Under the pieces are notes generated by a model that was given only the letters and a program-made list of their open reading frames with translations, had not been told where the DNA came from and ran no database searches. A program made the position numbers and the translations under genes. Shown piece after piece: positions 43,483 to 52,990 of a DNA stretch of 64,000 nucleotides (within the stretch, counting starts at the first letter, position 1; the number at the start of each line of letters is the position of its first letter). Origin of the DNA: UBA9926 sp018645765 (GTDB lineage: Bacteria; Pseudomonadota; Gammaproteobacteria; Pseudomonadales; Azotimanducaceae). The stretch spans positions 173,044-237,043 of the forward strand of contig CASIBO010000008.1 in NCBI GenBank assembly GCA_949372755.1, in the 5' to 3' direction.

Positions 43483-44700
43483 ATGATGGACCTAGACATA
43501 CCGGACCGACTCATTCCTGTTCGAGACAAAATAGATCAATTCGTAAAAGAGCGGGTCGATCCGCTAACCGAGGAATATTATGATGAGATCGACGTCGGTG
43601 ATCGGTGGCAATTAACCGACCGTCAAAATGAAATCATGGACGGGCTAAAAGCCCAAGCCAAGGAAGCCGGGTTGTGGAACTTTTTCTTGCCCGCAAGCCA
43701 AGGCGGCGCAGGGGTCAGCAACCTTGAGTATGCCCATCTGGCTGAAGTCATGGCTCGTAACCCGATTGCGTCTGAAGTCTTCAATTGCGCAGCGCCCGAT
43801 ACCGGCAACATGGAAGTACTCGAGCGTTATGGCTCCGAAGCACAGAAGAAAGAGTGGCTTGAGCCATTACTTGAGGGCAAGATTCGCTCTGCATTTGCGA
43901 TGACGGAACCCGGCGTCGCCTCATCGGATGCCACTAACATCTGCACGTCTGCCGTACTCGACGGCGATGAATGGCTCATTAATGGCGAAAAGCATTACAT
44001 TTCCGGCGCTGGCGATCCCAGATGCAAAATCATGATCACCATGGTGATCACCAATCCGGACGCGCCAAAGCATTTAAGGCAATCTCAAATATTGGTGCCG
44101 ATTGACGCAGCAGGCGTGACCGTATTGCGACCCATGTACGTTTTTGGAAAAGACGATGCCCCCCATGGCCACATGCATATTAAATTCGACAATGTTCGGG
44201 TACCCAAAGACAACATTATTCTAGGCGAAGGTCGGGGCTTCGAAATCAGCCAAGGCCGTCTTGGACCAGGTCGGATCCATCACTGCATGCGCTCGATCGG
44301 TGTCGCGGAGCGGGCGCTTGAACTGTTATGCAAACGGGCGTTGAGTCGAACGGCATTTGGTAAGCCTTTGGCAGAACTGGGCGGTAATTACGACGTGATT
44401 GCTGACAGTCGCATTGAGCTGGATATGTGTCGATTGGCCGTTCTCAAAGCCGCTTATATGATGGATACCATCGGTAACAAGGAAGCGCGTAAATATATCT
44501 CGGCCATTAAGGTGGCTGTGCCCAATATGACGCTCAAGGTGATCGATCGTGCTATCCAGATCCATGGCGCCCTCGGTGTATCGCAAGACACGCCGCTTGC
44601 CGCCATGTGGACCGGGCAACGAACGCTGCGCCTCGCTGATGGACCCGATGAGGTGCATCGTCGCGTGATTGCGCGGGAAGAACTCAAGCAATACCAGTAA
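43483..44700 (+). CDS. Acyl-CoA dehydrogenase (ACAD10/11-like)
   Basis: A 405-residue FAD enzyme that introduces an alpha,beta double bond into an acyl-CoA. The flavin motif AFAMTEPGVASSDATN, then GEKHYISGAGD, GPGRIHHCMR, RTAFGKPL and the C-terminal LADGPDEVHRR, which resembles the ACAD10/ACAD11 group, whose members act on long-chain or hydroxylated acyl-CoAs. It is followed by a strong terminator, so it is monocistronic. Confidence 0.88.
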   Translation: MMDLDIPDRLIPVRDKIDQFVKERVDPLTEEYYDEIDVGDRWQLTDRQNEIMDGLKAQAKEAGLWNFFLPASQGGAGVSNLEYAHLAEVMARNPIASEVFNCAAPDTGNMEVLERYGSEAQKKEWLEPLLEGKIRSAFAMTEPGVASSDATNICTSAVLDGDEWLINGEKHYISGAGDPRCKIMITMVITNPDAPKHLRQSQILVPIDAAGVTVLRPMYVFGKDDAPHGHMHIKFDNVRVPKDNIILGEGRGFEISQGRLGPGRIHHCMRSIGVAERALELLCKRALSRTAFGKPLAELGGNYDVIADSRIELDMCRLAVLKAAYMMDTIGNKEARKYISAIKVAVPNMTLKVIDRAIQIHGALGVSQDTPLAAMWTGQRTLRLADGPDEVHRRVIAREELKQYQ

Positions 44701-44715
44701 CCGTGTGACGTTTGG

Positions 44716-44742
44716 AAAAGGCCGCTCAGCGGCCTTTTTTTT
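44716..44742 (+). terminator. Rho-independent terminator after the acyl-CoA dehydrogenase
   Basis: GGCCGC and GCGGCC form a perfect stem with a TCA loop, extended by A-T pairs and followed by a run of eight T. It is 16 bases after the stop codon and would also partly function in the reverse direction because of the A-run. Confidence 0.9.
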
Positions 44743-44765
44743 GGGCCATTGTGATTGGTGACTGA

Positions 44766-44774
44766 TGCTATACT
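44766..44774 (+). promoter_or_regulatory. Candidate extended -10 element for the large lipoprotein gene
   Basis: TGCTATACT, identical to the element before fabA, 42 bases ahead of the ATG at 44817. No good -35 is visible. Confidence 0.35.
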
Positions 44775-44816
44775 GAAGTCGACAATCACGTTTTCGTCCT
44801 AAAAGTCTGAGCCTGA

Positions 44817-47807
44817 ATGTTCAATCAATTTCATATCACAGGGTGCCTTACACTACTGGTCTTCGCCATGGTTCTTGCGAGTTGTGCCGCAAGCGCCGCT
44901 GCGCTTGAGCCGGGTCAATTGCCTCGAGCAGAGCCTGCGTTTAGCGCACAGACCTCAGCAGGCACTTCGGCGCTAAAAACCGCTGAGCAGCCCAGACAGT
45001 GGAACCCGCGCCCAAACGCCGCAACGAATTCCAGAGACGCCGGTGCAGGTGAGTCGACGACATCGACAAACCCATCGGACATCGAAAGTATAACCACGCA
45101 ATCTGCGTCTGGCGACGCTGTTGAACCGGTGCCCCAACGCCTTGTCAATAATGCCAGTGAGACAATCAGCGCTCCGGCTAGAGCGCTTTTTGCACGGTCC
45201 CAAGATCTGGATGTCACTCAGCCGGTCTCTGTCAGCCAAATACTGGTACTAGAGCAACCGATCGGGCCAGGTACGCGGCTTAAAATATTGGCCTTTAATG
45301 CTCTCAGCAGTTGGTACCAGACCACGGACCCCGATGGCCCCAATCATGTTGCACTGATGTATCCGGAAACCGGGGACTGGAAGGCTGTCGTGCCAGAAGC
45401 GGCTCGCGGATTGCAGCGCAGTCTTATCTTCGATCTGACAAGCGGATCCTTCGAGGCGGGCCAAACGCTGGAAATCCGTTACAACCGTCTGCAGGGCGCT
45501 AAAGCGCTCGAAGTCCCCCTCACTTTGCCGGTTGCAATGCAATTGCCCAACGCGCCGTCTTGGCAAGTCTTGCCAGGCGAAGCACGATCCTTCGTGCCCG
45601 GACCCGCCATTGCCCTGCAGATCAGCCTTGACCAACAGGTTCAGATCAACGAACCCTTCGATCTGAAGATCCAGCCCATCGATGCACTCGGCAATGCAGC
45701 AGGGACCACGGTAGAGTCTTTCGATTTGTTATTAAACAATAGGTTACTGAAAGAAGTTAAGTCGAAAAATAGCTATTATATCGCAACTGGTTTGACGCTT
45801 AAAACGCTGGGACGACATCAGTTTTCGGCAAGGTCACCGGCTGGCGGTTTGCAGAGTAAGGTGGCAACGATCTGGGCACTTCCCGAGTCGCCGCCGCAAC
45901 TGATTTGGACAGACTTCTCTGAAGACAGTCTCGGGGCGCTCATAGCGACCTTGCCAATCTCAGCGCAGGACACTCAAAACCCGGCTTCAAGCCTTCTAGA
46001 CACCGCCCTAGAACCGCAAAGTACCTCCGTGCAAGGACTGCAGACTGCCCAAGTATCAAGCCAACTATTGATGCCGAATTTAACCGGATCAGGCAACCCA
46101 GCGAGGGCTAGCCTTGCTGGGGATCAAACCGCTCTGGCAAAACCTGCGCCAATGCCGAAACCATTCAACGCCGCTCTAACGCCTATTGATTCGCAGTTAG
46201 CGGCGCCTTCAAGCACATTCGCGCCGCAGAATAGGACCAAGGCGATGACCCAAGCGTTACCCCTTGATAACGCTTCGCTAGAGCCCGTCACGCGCGCCGC
46301 GAGCGCGCCATCAAACTCTGCAGGTCTTCCAGCGCCGGCTGCCGCCGTTACGCTGCTTCAGGTGAGCGCAGACATTGGAGCGGCAGATCATCAATCGGTC
46401 CTAGACGCCAGCCCAGAGCGAATGAATATTGGTCCGTTAAAGGAAGCCAATACTGCCATCAAAACCATCTCGGCTAGCGATCCCCTTAGTGCCACAACGG
46501 AGGGCGCAGAGACGGCTTACTTGGGGAGACAAACGCGGACCAACGCGCCCAAACTGACCGAGAATGGCTTGTCTGCCCTAGTCCAGCCCATCGAGGCGGG
46601 CGGCCAATCCATGACGTTAGTTGTCGGCGACACGACGCTTCGTATTGCGCAACCCGAACTCACAACGGATCGACGCGGCAGGCGGGTTGACCTTGTCGAG
46701 CAGGTCTCTGGACCGAGTAGCCATCGGTGGCTGAGTCATTACTTTGCAACCTTGGGTCAAACCTTTGGCATCACCAGTCGAAGGACCAGTTATCAACCTA
46801 GAGCGCACCGGCAGGGTCCGCGAACCGCCATCGTTATCAGGTCCGGCCAAAACTGGCTCGAGGCTTTAGCCCAAGGTCAAACTTTTGTGACCTCTGGCAC
46901 GCAAGCAGGCCTGTCGTTTTCGGTTAACGGCACCCAATTTGGTCGCGCGCCGCATCAAGCGCAGCGCACGACCGAAATCACAGTCACCAGCCGTGAGCGT
47001 CCCCTATGGGCCCGTATCTTTCGTAATGGCGAATTGTTAGAGCAGTTGCCTTTTAAGTCGGCCAGCGAAAGCGCGCTGGCGATTGAAGGGCTTGAGCGCC
47101 GGGAACAAGGCCAGCTGTTTCTGTATCTTGAGTCGGACTCAAAACCCTTTGCCCCAGGGGTTACGACCCCAAGGAATGGGCGGGAGTGGCTGGGTCAATT
47201 AAGACTCCAGGACCTGACCATCACGGACAGCCGGGCTGATCATATAGCGGCCCTTTCCGGTCATCAGCTTGCACAGAGTCCTGATCAACAGCAACTAGAT
47301 TTCCTAACCTGGACACACGGCACCGGGGCGTTGATGCAGCTCGACCTAACCCAGAAACAAGCGACGCCAGCACCCAAAACCCCGCGCCGCGACCCCGCAA
47401 TCGACCTTAAAGGGCAGACGCTGGATGACCCAGGCGAGACCCGCCTCAGTCCCGTCGTGACCCTGGAACTGGCTGAGGGCTATGAAGATCTAACCTACTT
47501 TGACGCAAGCAGACCGCCTGCTGCAACGCCGAGTTTTAACGAACAATTCGATTTTGAGGCCTTGCGCGGGCAAGGCATTCGCAGGACGCTCAGCGTCGAT
47601 GGCTATCTTGATCAAATCAGTCTCTGGTATGTGGATGCAGAACCGAACTCACCGACTGGGACGACGCCCCCAACGCATCAGATCACTCATTTAGACCGCA
47701 TGGGGGGCAGGCCGGGCGACTATTACACCTGCCAGGTCCTGCTGCGAGATGGCACCAGCTTGTACTCATCGCCAATTTTCGTAGGCGGTTTTGACCCACG
47801 ATCGTGA
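44817..47807 (+). CDS. Large secreted lipoprotein, possibly a degenerate PHP/DUF3604-type protein
   Basis: A 996-residue protein. The N-terminus is hydrophobic and ends LASC, a lipobox with Cys23; it could also be cut by signal peptidase I. Residues 30-120 and roughly 375-590 are low-complexity and rich in Ala, Pro, Ser and Gln. Between them, and in the C-terminal 370 residues, are folded parts. ALAQGQTFVTSG followed by GLSFSVNGTQFG resembles the C-terminal region of CehA/DUF3604 PHP-fold metallohydrolases, and DYYTCQVLLRDG with SSPIFV near the end looks like their final strands. PQLIWTDFSEDS occupies the place of the metal-binding WGDLHGHS. If so, the enzyme core is gone. Function unknown. 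Confidence 0.5.
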   Translation: MFNQFHITGCLTLLVFAMVLASCAASAAALEPGQLPRAEPAFSAQTSAGTSALKTAEQPRQWNPRPNAATNSRDAGAGESTTSTNPSDIESITTQSASGDAVEPVPQRLVNNASETISAPARALFARSQDLDVTQPVSVSQILVLEQPIGPGTRLKILAFNALSSWYQTTDPDGPNHVALMYPETGDWKAVVPEAARGLQRSLIFDLTSGSFEAGQTLEIRYNRLQGAKALEVPLTLPVAMQLPNAPSWQVLPGEARSFVPGPAIALQISLDQQVQINEPFDLKIQPIDALGNAAGTTVESFDLLLNNRLLKEVKSKNSYYIATGLTLKTLGRHQFSARSPAGGLQSKVATIWALPESPPQLIWTDFSEDSLGALIATLPISAQDTQNPASSLLDTALEPQSTSVQGLQTAQVSSQLLMPNLTGSGNPARASLAGDQTALAKPAPMPKPFNAALTPIDSQLAAPSSTFAPQNRTKAMTQALPLDNASLEPVTRAASAPSNSAGLPAPAAAVTLLQVSADIGAADHQSVLDASPERMNIGPLKEANTAIKTISASDPLSATTEGAETAYLGRQTRTNAPKLTENGLSALVQPIEAGGQSMTLVVGDTTLRIAQPELTTDRRGRRVDLVEQVSGPSSHRWLSHYFATLGQTFGITSRRTSYQPRAHRQGPRTAIVIRSGQNWLEALAQGQTFVTSGTQAGLSFSVNGTQFGRAPHQAQRTTEITVTSRERPLWARIFRNGELLEQLPFKSASESALAIEGLERREQGQLFLYLESDSKPFAPGVTTPRNGREWLGQLRLQDLTITDSRADHIAALSGHQLAQSPDQQQLDFLTWTHGTGALMQLDLTQKQATPAPKTPRRDPAIDLKGQTLDDPGETRLSPVVTLELAEGYEDLTYFDASRPPAATPSFNEQFDFEALRGQGIRRTLSVDGYLDQISLWYVDAEPNSPTGTTPPTHQITHLDRMGGRPGDYYTCQVLLRDGTSLYSSPIFVGGFDPRS

Positions 47808-47897
47808 TGCGACCCAAACCCTTCAGAGTAAATGACCCAATTGAGTGGGACAGCTCAAATGATTCAAACAACGGCCGCGCGCCGAAAGGAGAGAACA

Positions 47898-48320
47898 ATG
47901 AAATATTTACACACGATGGTGCGAGTAAACGACGTTGATGCGTCCCTGACGTTTTATTGTGATGCGCTCGGGCTGGAACTCGTGCGACGCCATGACATCG
48001 AAGCAGGCCGGTTTAGTTTGATTTTTCTTGCCGCGCCCGGTGATTTGGAGGCGCAGATCGAGCTAACGTATAACTGGGACGGTGATGACCTAGGCACCGG
48101 CCACCGGAACTTTGGCCATTTAGCCTATGCCGTCGACCATATTTACGATGCCTGTCAGCGCCTGCAAGACCATGGCGTCGTCATTAATCGACCGCCCCGA
48201 GATGGCCGCATGGCATTTGTCCGCTCTCCTGACAATATCTCGATCGAACTCCTGCAAGCAGGCGAAGCTCTGGCCCCCCAAGCGCCTTGGGACACGATGG
48301 AGAACATTGGTGACTGGTAA
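47898..48320 (+). CDS. gloA: Lactoylglutathione lyase (glyoxalase I)
   Basis: A 140-residue VOC enzyme that converts the methylglyoxal-glutathione adduct to S-lactoylglutathione. The sequence MKYLHTMVRVNDVDASLTF starts as in gloA, with the metal ligands His5, Glu (IELTYNW), His (FGHLAYAV) and Glu (SIELLQ), and RSPDN near the end. The ATG at 47898 follows AAAGGAGAG; the frame extends upstream to 47832 but without homology. Confidence 0.93.
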   Translation: MKYLHTMVRVNDVDASLTFYCDALGLELVRRHDIEAGRFSLIFLAAPGDLEAQIELTYNWDGDDLGTGHRNFGHLAYAVDHIYDACQRLQDHGVVINRPPRDGRMAFVRSPDNISIELLQAGEALAPQAPWDTMENIGDW

Positions 48321-48463
48321 ACTGCGACGTTAACGCGGCCCTTTGGCGGGCAATCCAGAGACTGCGCTGGACCCAGAAAAGACCTTGAGCCAGGGTAGGC
48401 CCCGAGAGAACCTGATGACGCCAGCGTCGTTTAAAGCCAAAATTAGGTCGGTATGTTGCGTCG

Positions 48464-49396
48464 TCAGGGCGGGTTGTCAGAGCGGGTTTCGTTGTGAACC
48501 AGCAACCAGTCGATCAGTTTAGAGATCACCTCGTCCCGATTGGTTTCATTGAGGACCTCATGGCGCGCCTCGGGGTAGATATCAGCATCGACCCGAGCGC
48601 CTAAACCCTGCAACCAATCAATCAGGCGCGTTAGATTTGCTTGTTTGGCGTGGACCGGGTCGGCCGCTCCAGACAGCAGATACACTGCCAATCCTGACTT
48701 AAGGTTGCGGGACAACGGCTGCTGCCAAAGCGCCGCTTCACGAGAAAACAAACTGAGCAAGCTCCTTGAATTGGGCACCCGCCCGCAAAACGGATCTGAG
48801 TCGTAGCGCGCGACCGACTGATCATCGCGACTGAGCCATTCAAAGCCTGTCCGCTGGCCTTGCTTTGAAAAAGCACGGTTAAAAGACCCGAATAATAAGT
48901 AAGCCAGCAGGGGGCTGTCCCCACCCTTGGTTCGCCAATGCTCAAAAGCCAGAACCTTCAAAAAAATCCAATAGAGCAGCGCAGGCATCCGACCTGCCGA
49001 CCCCGAAAGCACCACCGCAGACAACCCAAGCGGCGGCGCAAGCAGGCACTGCTGAACCACCATGGCCCCCATACTGTGCCCCATCAGAATTAAGGGACAA
49101 TTCGGATACAACGTCTGCCAATGCGCAACAATTTCTCGAGTGTCGGCCAATACGCGCGGCCAACCGTCCGCGCCAAAGTCGCCCAACGCGGTGCAGTGCT
49201 CGCCGTGACCTCGATGATCGTTGGTCACGGCAACAAATCCAGCCTCTGCTAAAGCCTGCATGACCGCGGCATACCGACGGGCATGTTCTCCCATGCCGTG
49301 GGCAAGATAAATCAGCCCGCGGGGCGCCCCCGCAGGTGTGCAATGATACAACTGAAGATTCGCGCCGTCGGTCGCTTTAAGTTGGCTTATTTCCAC
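48464..49396 (-). CDS. Alpha/beta hydrolase, monoacylglycerol lipase-like
   Basis: A serine hydrolase of about 310 residues with the nucleophile in GHSMGA, the oxyanion HGMGEH, the acid in SGAADPVH and the His in EARHEVLNE; the lysophospholipase/monoacylglycerol lipase group (YvaK/PldB-like) fits best. The frame opens much earlier, but the GTG at 49396 has AAGGAG 6 bases upstream, while earlier starts would lie within the neighbouring HAD gene. It overlaps the end of that gene by 20 bases, so both are one operon. Confidence 0.87.
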   Translation of the reverse strand: MEISQLKATDGANLQLYHCTPAGAPRGLIYLAHGMGEHARRYAAVMQALAEAGFVAVTNDHRGHGEHCTALGDFGADGWPRVLADTREIVAHWQTLYPNCPLILMGHSMGAMVVQQCLLAPPLGLSAVVLSGSAGRMPALLYWIFLKVLAFEHWRTKGGDSPLLAYLLFGSFNRAFSKQGQRTGFEWLSRDDQSVARYDSDPFCGRVPNSRSLLSLFSREAALWQQPLSRNLKSGLAVYLLSGAADPVHAKQANLTRLIDWLQGLGARVDADIYPEARHEVLNETNRDEVISKLIDWLLVHNETRSDNPP

Positions 49397-50195
49397 TGAT
49401 CTCTCCTTTGAAATAGCGATCCAGAAACGTTTTGATGCCGTGCTCAGTATTGGCGTCAGTGACCCAGTCGGCCGCCGCACGTACGGACTCGGAGGCCTGA
49501 CCCATGGCGACCGATAGCCCCGCCGCGGCAAAGAGATCGAGATCGCCCTCTGAATCACCAAACGCGATGACGGACTCGGTTGTCTCATTAAGTGCTGCAC
49601 ACGCTTGCTGCAAACACCGACCTTTGTTCGCTGTTGGCGCCGTAAACGTCATCACAATTTTGCCGCCGGGCCCAATTGAGTCGAGGGCCAAAATTGATTG
49701 ATGCACTGGGTCGGCCAAAAGCGCGCGTGCTGCCGCCACCATTTCATCACCTTGAACCGTCATGATTCTAGGCGCTTCATTCTTGAAACAGGGCAACACA
49801 TCAACCGCCCGTAGCCCATCTGGGTATTCGACGCGAGGCGGCGCTTGGTTGGAATAAATCAAGGTTTCATTCTGCACGGTCGCACTGGCGAACCCAGAAA
49901 GACCCCTGAGCGCATCGGCCAAAGCCTCGCTAAACGCACTGGACAGCCTGTCATCGATCAAATCGAGACCGGTTTTCGGGTCGAACAGTTGGGCGCCGTT
50001 GCAGGCAATAATCAAATCCGAACAGCCAATTTCTTGCTGTATAGACTCCGCCATCTGGCGCCATCTCGCAGTTGCGATGATGATCTTAAACCCTGCGGCT
50101 TGTGCACGTTGTACCGCTTCTCGATGCGCAGGCTGCAGGACGTGCCCATCGAGTAAGGTGCCATCTAAGTCGATGGCCAATATTTTATGTTGCAT
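49377..50195 (-). CDS. Cof-type HAD-IIB phosphatase
   Basis: A 272-residue sugar-phosphatase-like HAD protein. DLDGTLLDG, IIATARW, GPGGKIVMTFTAPTANKG with the conserved Lys, and GDSEGDLDLFAAAG are the four HAD motifs, with the C2 cap typical of the Cof group. It probably dephosphorylates sugar phosphates or a cofactor such as FMN or PLP; the exact substrate is open. The lipase-like gene is coupled downstream. Confidence 0.87.
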   Translation of the reverse strand: MQHKILAIDLDGTLLDGHVLQPAHREAVQRAQAAGFKIIIATARWRQMAESIQQEIGCSDLIIACNGAQLFDPKTGLDLIDDRLSSAFSEALADALRGLSGFASATVQNETLIYSNQAPPRVEYPDGLRAVDVLPCFKNEAPRIMTVQGDEMVAAARALLADPVHQSILALDSIGPGGKIVMTFTAPTANKGRCLQQACAALNETTESVIAFGDSEGDLDLFAAAGLSVAMGQASESVRAAADWVTDANTEHGIKTFLDRYFKGEISGNKPT

Positions 50196-50312
50196 AACAC
50201 CTCAAATTTTTAATCATAACCCAAAACTCGCCTCATTCTCTGCGCCCACCGGCTTGTCTTGCGGGCGCGCTCTGCGATAATGCGCTGAAACCAACTGGAT
50301 AAACGCAGCCGC

Positions 50313-50873
50313 ATGCTTGAACCCAAAAATCCAAACCGTCGAAAACTGCTCTTACGCTGGGTTCAGGGTTTCTCAATTACCGGACTGGGGTTTTTAGCCT
50401 ACCCATTCTTTAAGGTCCTCATGCCTGGGCTGAGCGAAGACGGTTATTTGGAGGTGGACTATCAGGAGCTTGCCATCGGGGAATGGAAATCAGTGTCCTG
50501 GCTCGGCAGAACGGTGATCGTATTTAAACGCGGAATAGGCTGGACCCAAGCCGCCGAGGCCAGCGGCCTCAAGGATCCTTTAAGCCAAGCCTCAAGCCAA
50601 CCGCAGTTCGCGCAGAATCCGGAGCGCTCACACCGCACAGACGTGTTTGTGTTCTACAGCAATTGTACCCATTTGGGCTGCGAGGTCGCGATTCATCCAG
50701 ATGAAGCCGCCTCGCCGATTCGGTGCCCGTGCCACCAGAGCCGGTTTGATGGCGCCGGCCGGGTCTTCGCTGAGGCGGTTGCCAGCCGGAATCTTGAAGT
50801 GCCGTTTTACCGCCCCATAGCCGCCAACGCAATTCGCTTGGAGCGGGTCAGCCCCTCCGATGGCATAGGCTAA
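50313..50873 (+). CDS. Orphan Rieske 2Fe-2S protein
   Basis: A 186-residue Rieske protein with an N-terminal helix preceded by RRKLLLRW, a Tat-like anchor as in the bc1 iron-sulfur subunit. The cluster is held by Cys118, His120, Cys138 and His141 (CTHLGC and CPCH), with Cys123 and Cys140 forming the disulfide of high-potential Rieske clusters. Unlike petA, no cytochrome b or c1 gene follows. It could be an accessory bc1 subunit or an electron donor to another enzyme. It is divergent from the Cof gene. Confidence 0.85.
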   Translation: MLEPKNPNRRKLLLRWVQGFSITGLGFLAYPFFKVLMPGLSEDGYLEVDYQELAIGEWKSVSWLGRTVIVFKRGIGWTQAAEASGLKDPLSQASSQPQFAQNPERSHRTDVFVFYSNCTHLGCEVAIHPDEAASPIRCPCHQSRFDGAGRVFAEAVASRNLEVPFYRPIAANAIRLERVSPSDGIG

Positions 50874-51015
50874 CCAGCTGGCGCCGCGGCGTTGCGTGAA
50901 CGCAGACAGAAGCCCCTTAACAACCACCAGCAGGATTACATTTAAACAACCGAATCCATTGACCCCAACCAGACCGCGAGCCAGCGAGGCAATGGCCAGA
51001 CGTACAGGACCCATC

Positions 51016-51486
51016 ATGAGCGTTTCTCAAAAGCACTTGTTACTGATTTACCACAGCCGCAGCGGCGCCAATCAACGATTAGTTGATGCTATTCAAACGG
51101 GCGTTGAGCATGACCCGGGCAATGTGACCCTGCGCATTAAAACTGCTTTCGACGCGGACGAAGCCGATTTGCTTTGGGCCGACGCCACGATTTTTGTGAG
51201 CCCGGAACACTTTGGTTACATGGCTGGCGCACTAAAAGATTTTTTCGAACGCACCTTTTATCCAACAGAAAATCAGGTCGCAGGACGGTCAATTAGTATC
51301 GTTATCGGCACCGGCCTGGACGGGCAGGGCGCCTTGGCCAGCATTCGAAAGATTTGCACCGGGTATCGCTTCAAAGAAGTGCAGCCACCGATCATAGTTG
51401 TAGGGCCGCCCACTGAGGACGACCTTACGGCCTGCGAGACGCTCGGCGCGACCTTTGCTGCAGGCCTAGAGGCCGGCATATTTTAA
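51016..51486 (+). CDS. Flavodoxin-like NAD(P)H-dependent reductase
   Basis: A 156-residue flavodoxin fold. The phosphate-binding loop is YHSRSGANQRL; SPEHFGYMAGALKDFFERTF matches FMN reductase/WrbA-like proteins. The ATG at 51016 gives a compact domain; the frame opens earlier at 50896 but with unconserved residues. It may reduce quinones or other small molecules. Its stop overlaps the opposing symporter's stop by 4 bases. Confidence 0.78.
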   Translation: MSVSQKHLLLIYHSRSGANQRLVDAIQTGVEHDPGNVTLRIKTAFDADEADLLWADATIFVSPEHFGYMAGALKDFFERTFYPTENQVAGRSISIVIGTGLDGQGALASIRKICTGYRFKEVQPPIIVVGPPTEDDLTACETLGATFAAGLEAGIF

Positions 51487-52874
51487 CCTGCGTCGAGCTT
51501 GTTGAAGTACACGCGGGCCGCCGCCATCACCCGACGACTCAGCAACAGCGCTGAAATCATGGTCGGAATCGCCATGCAAGCAAAGGCCAGATCAATTAGA
51601 TTGACCATGGCGTCGATCGACATCATGGCCGCAACGATCGTCATAACAATGATCAAATAGTTGTAATAATGTTGCCGTTCAGCGCCGATCAAAAATCCTA
51701 GGCATTTTGCGCCATAGTAGCTGTAGCTAAATATCGTGCTGATGCCGAAAAAGAAAATACAGGTCACCAGAATCACAAGCCCCACATGCGGGATCATCTC
51801 TTGAAACGCGCGGGCGGTCATCGTCACGCCATTTGCGTCCCCAGACTGCCAAACGCCTGAGAGCAGAATAATGATCGCTGTACAGGTGCAAATGAAGAGC
51901 GTATCAATAATCGGCCCAACCATTGCGACAAGACCTTCTCGAATAGGCTCTTGGGTTTTGGCCGCACCATGCGCCATGGCCTCGGTTCCGACCCCCGCCT
52001 CATTCGAAAACACGCCCCGGCGGACGCCATTAGAAATCACGGCGCCAATGGCACCTCCGGCCACGGCCGCCCCCGTAAAGGCATCGGTAATAATCAGCCA
52101 TAAAATGCCCGGAACCTGGTCCAGGTTGGTCACGATGACAAAGAGCGCAGCACCGATGTAGAGCACCGACATTGTCGGGACCAATCGGCCGGCAACCGCC
52201 GCAATGCGGTGGAGCCCACCAAAAATCACGATGGCGACAATCACGGCAAGGACCGCGCCAGCCGAAAAATTAAACAGCATGCTGTTCGCGGGATCCAGCC
52301 AACCCTGATCGATGAACACCACTTCCCGAATGGTTTGGACCAACTGATTGACCTGAACCATCGGCAAGCAACCGATCATACCGGCCGCACAGAAAAAGGT
52401 CGCCAAGGGCTTAAAGCGGGGGCCCAGGCCTTCGGTAATCACATACATTGGGCCGCCTTGCAGGTTGCCTTGACTATCAAGGCCTCGATACATAACCGCC
52501 AGACTGCAGGTATAAAACTTGGTGGCGATCCCAACAATCGCCGTCATCCACATCCAGAAGATCGCGCCAGGGCCTCCTACGAAAATCGCAACCGCAACGC
52601 CTGCGATATTGCCCATGCCAATGGTTCCAGCCAGCGCGCTGGATAGGGCCTGAAAATGGGAGATATCCCCCGGGTCATCTTTGCGGTCATATTTACCGCG
52701 CAGCAAGGCGATGCTGTGACCAAGGTATCGAAACGGCAGCAACCGGGATAGGCCAAGAAAATAGATCCCGCCCCCAAGGATGAGCACGACAAGGGGCGTG
52801 CCCCAAGCCAGCTCTGCCGCGACCGCAAGGCCCTGATCCATCCAAAGCATGGCGCTGCTTATTTGTTCAAACAT
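51483..52874 (-). CDS. Alanine/sodium (AGCS) symporter
   Basis: A sodium:amino-acid symporter of the AGCS family with about 10-11 helices. The signature segments are GTIGMGNIAGVAVAI and GVFSNEAGVGTEAMAHGAA, with MYVITEGLG near position 180. The frame opens at 52955 but the ATG at 52874 (MFEQISSAM) is a better start and gives about 463 residues. It takes up alanine, glycine or related amino acids with Na+. It stands alone. Confidence 0.9.
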   Translation of the reverse strand: MFEQISSAMLWMDQGLAVAAELAWGTPLVVLILGGGIYFLGLSRLLPFRYLGHSIALLRGKYDRKDDPGDISHFQALSSALAGTIGMGNIAGVAVAIFVGGPGAIFWMWMTAIVGIATKFYTCSLAVMYRGLDSQGNLQGGPMYVITEGLGPRFKPLATFFCAAGMIGCLPMVQVNQLVQTIREVVFIDQGWLDPANSMLFNFSAGAVLAVIVAIVIFGGLHRIAAVAGRLVPTMSVLYIGAALFVIVTNLDQVPGILWLIITDAFTGAAVAGGAIGAVISNGVRRGVFSNEAGVGTEAMAHGAAKTQEPIREGLVAMVGPIIDTLFICTCTAIIILLSGVWQSGDANGVTMTARAFQEMIPHVGLVILVTCIFFFGISTIFSYSYYGAKCLGFLIGAERQHYYNYLIIVMTIVAAMMSIDAMVNLIDLAFACMAIPTMISALLLSRRVMAAARVYFNKLDAG

Positions 52875-52990
52875 CGCTGTTATCGACTCCTGTATTGCCG
52901 TTATTGCCTTGGAGCACAACCCGGATGTCGATATCGCGCCAGCAGCCCCTGCCAAACCTGTCAGAATTTTTCATCACCCGCCCCATCAGT

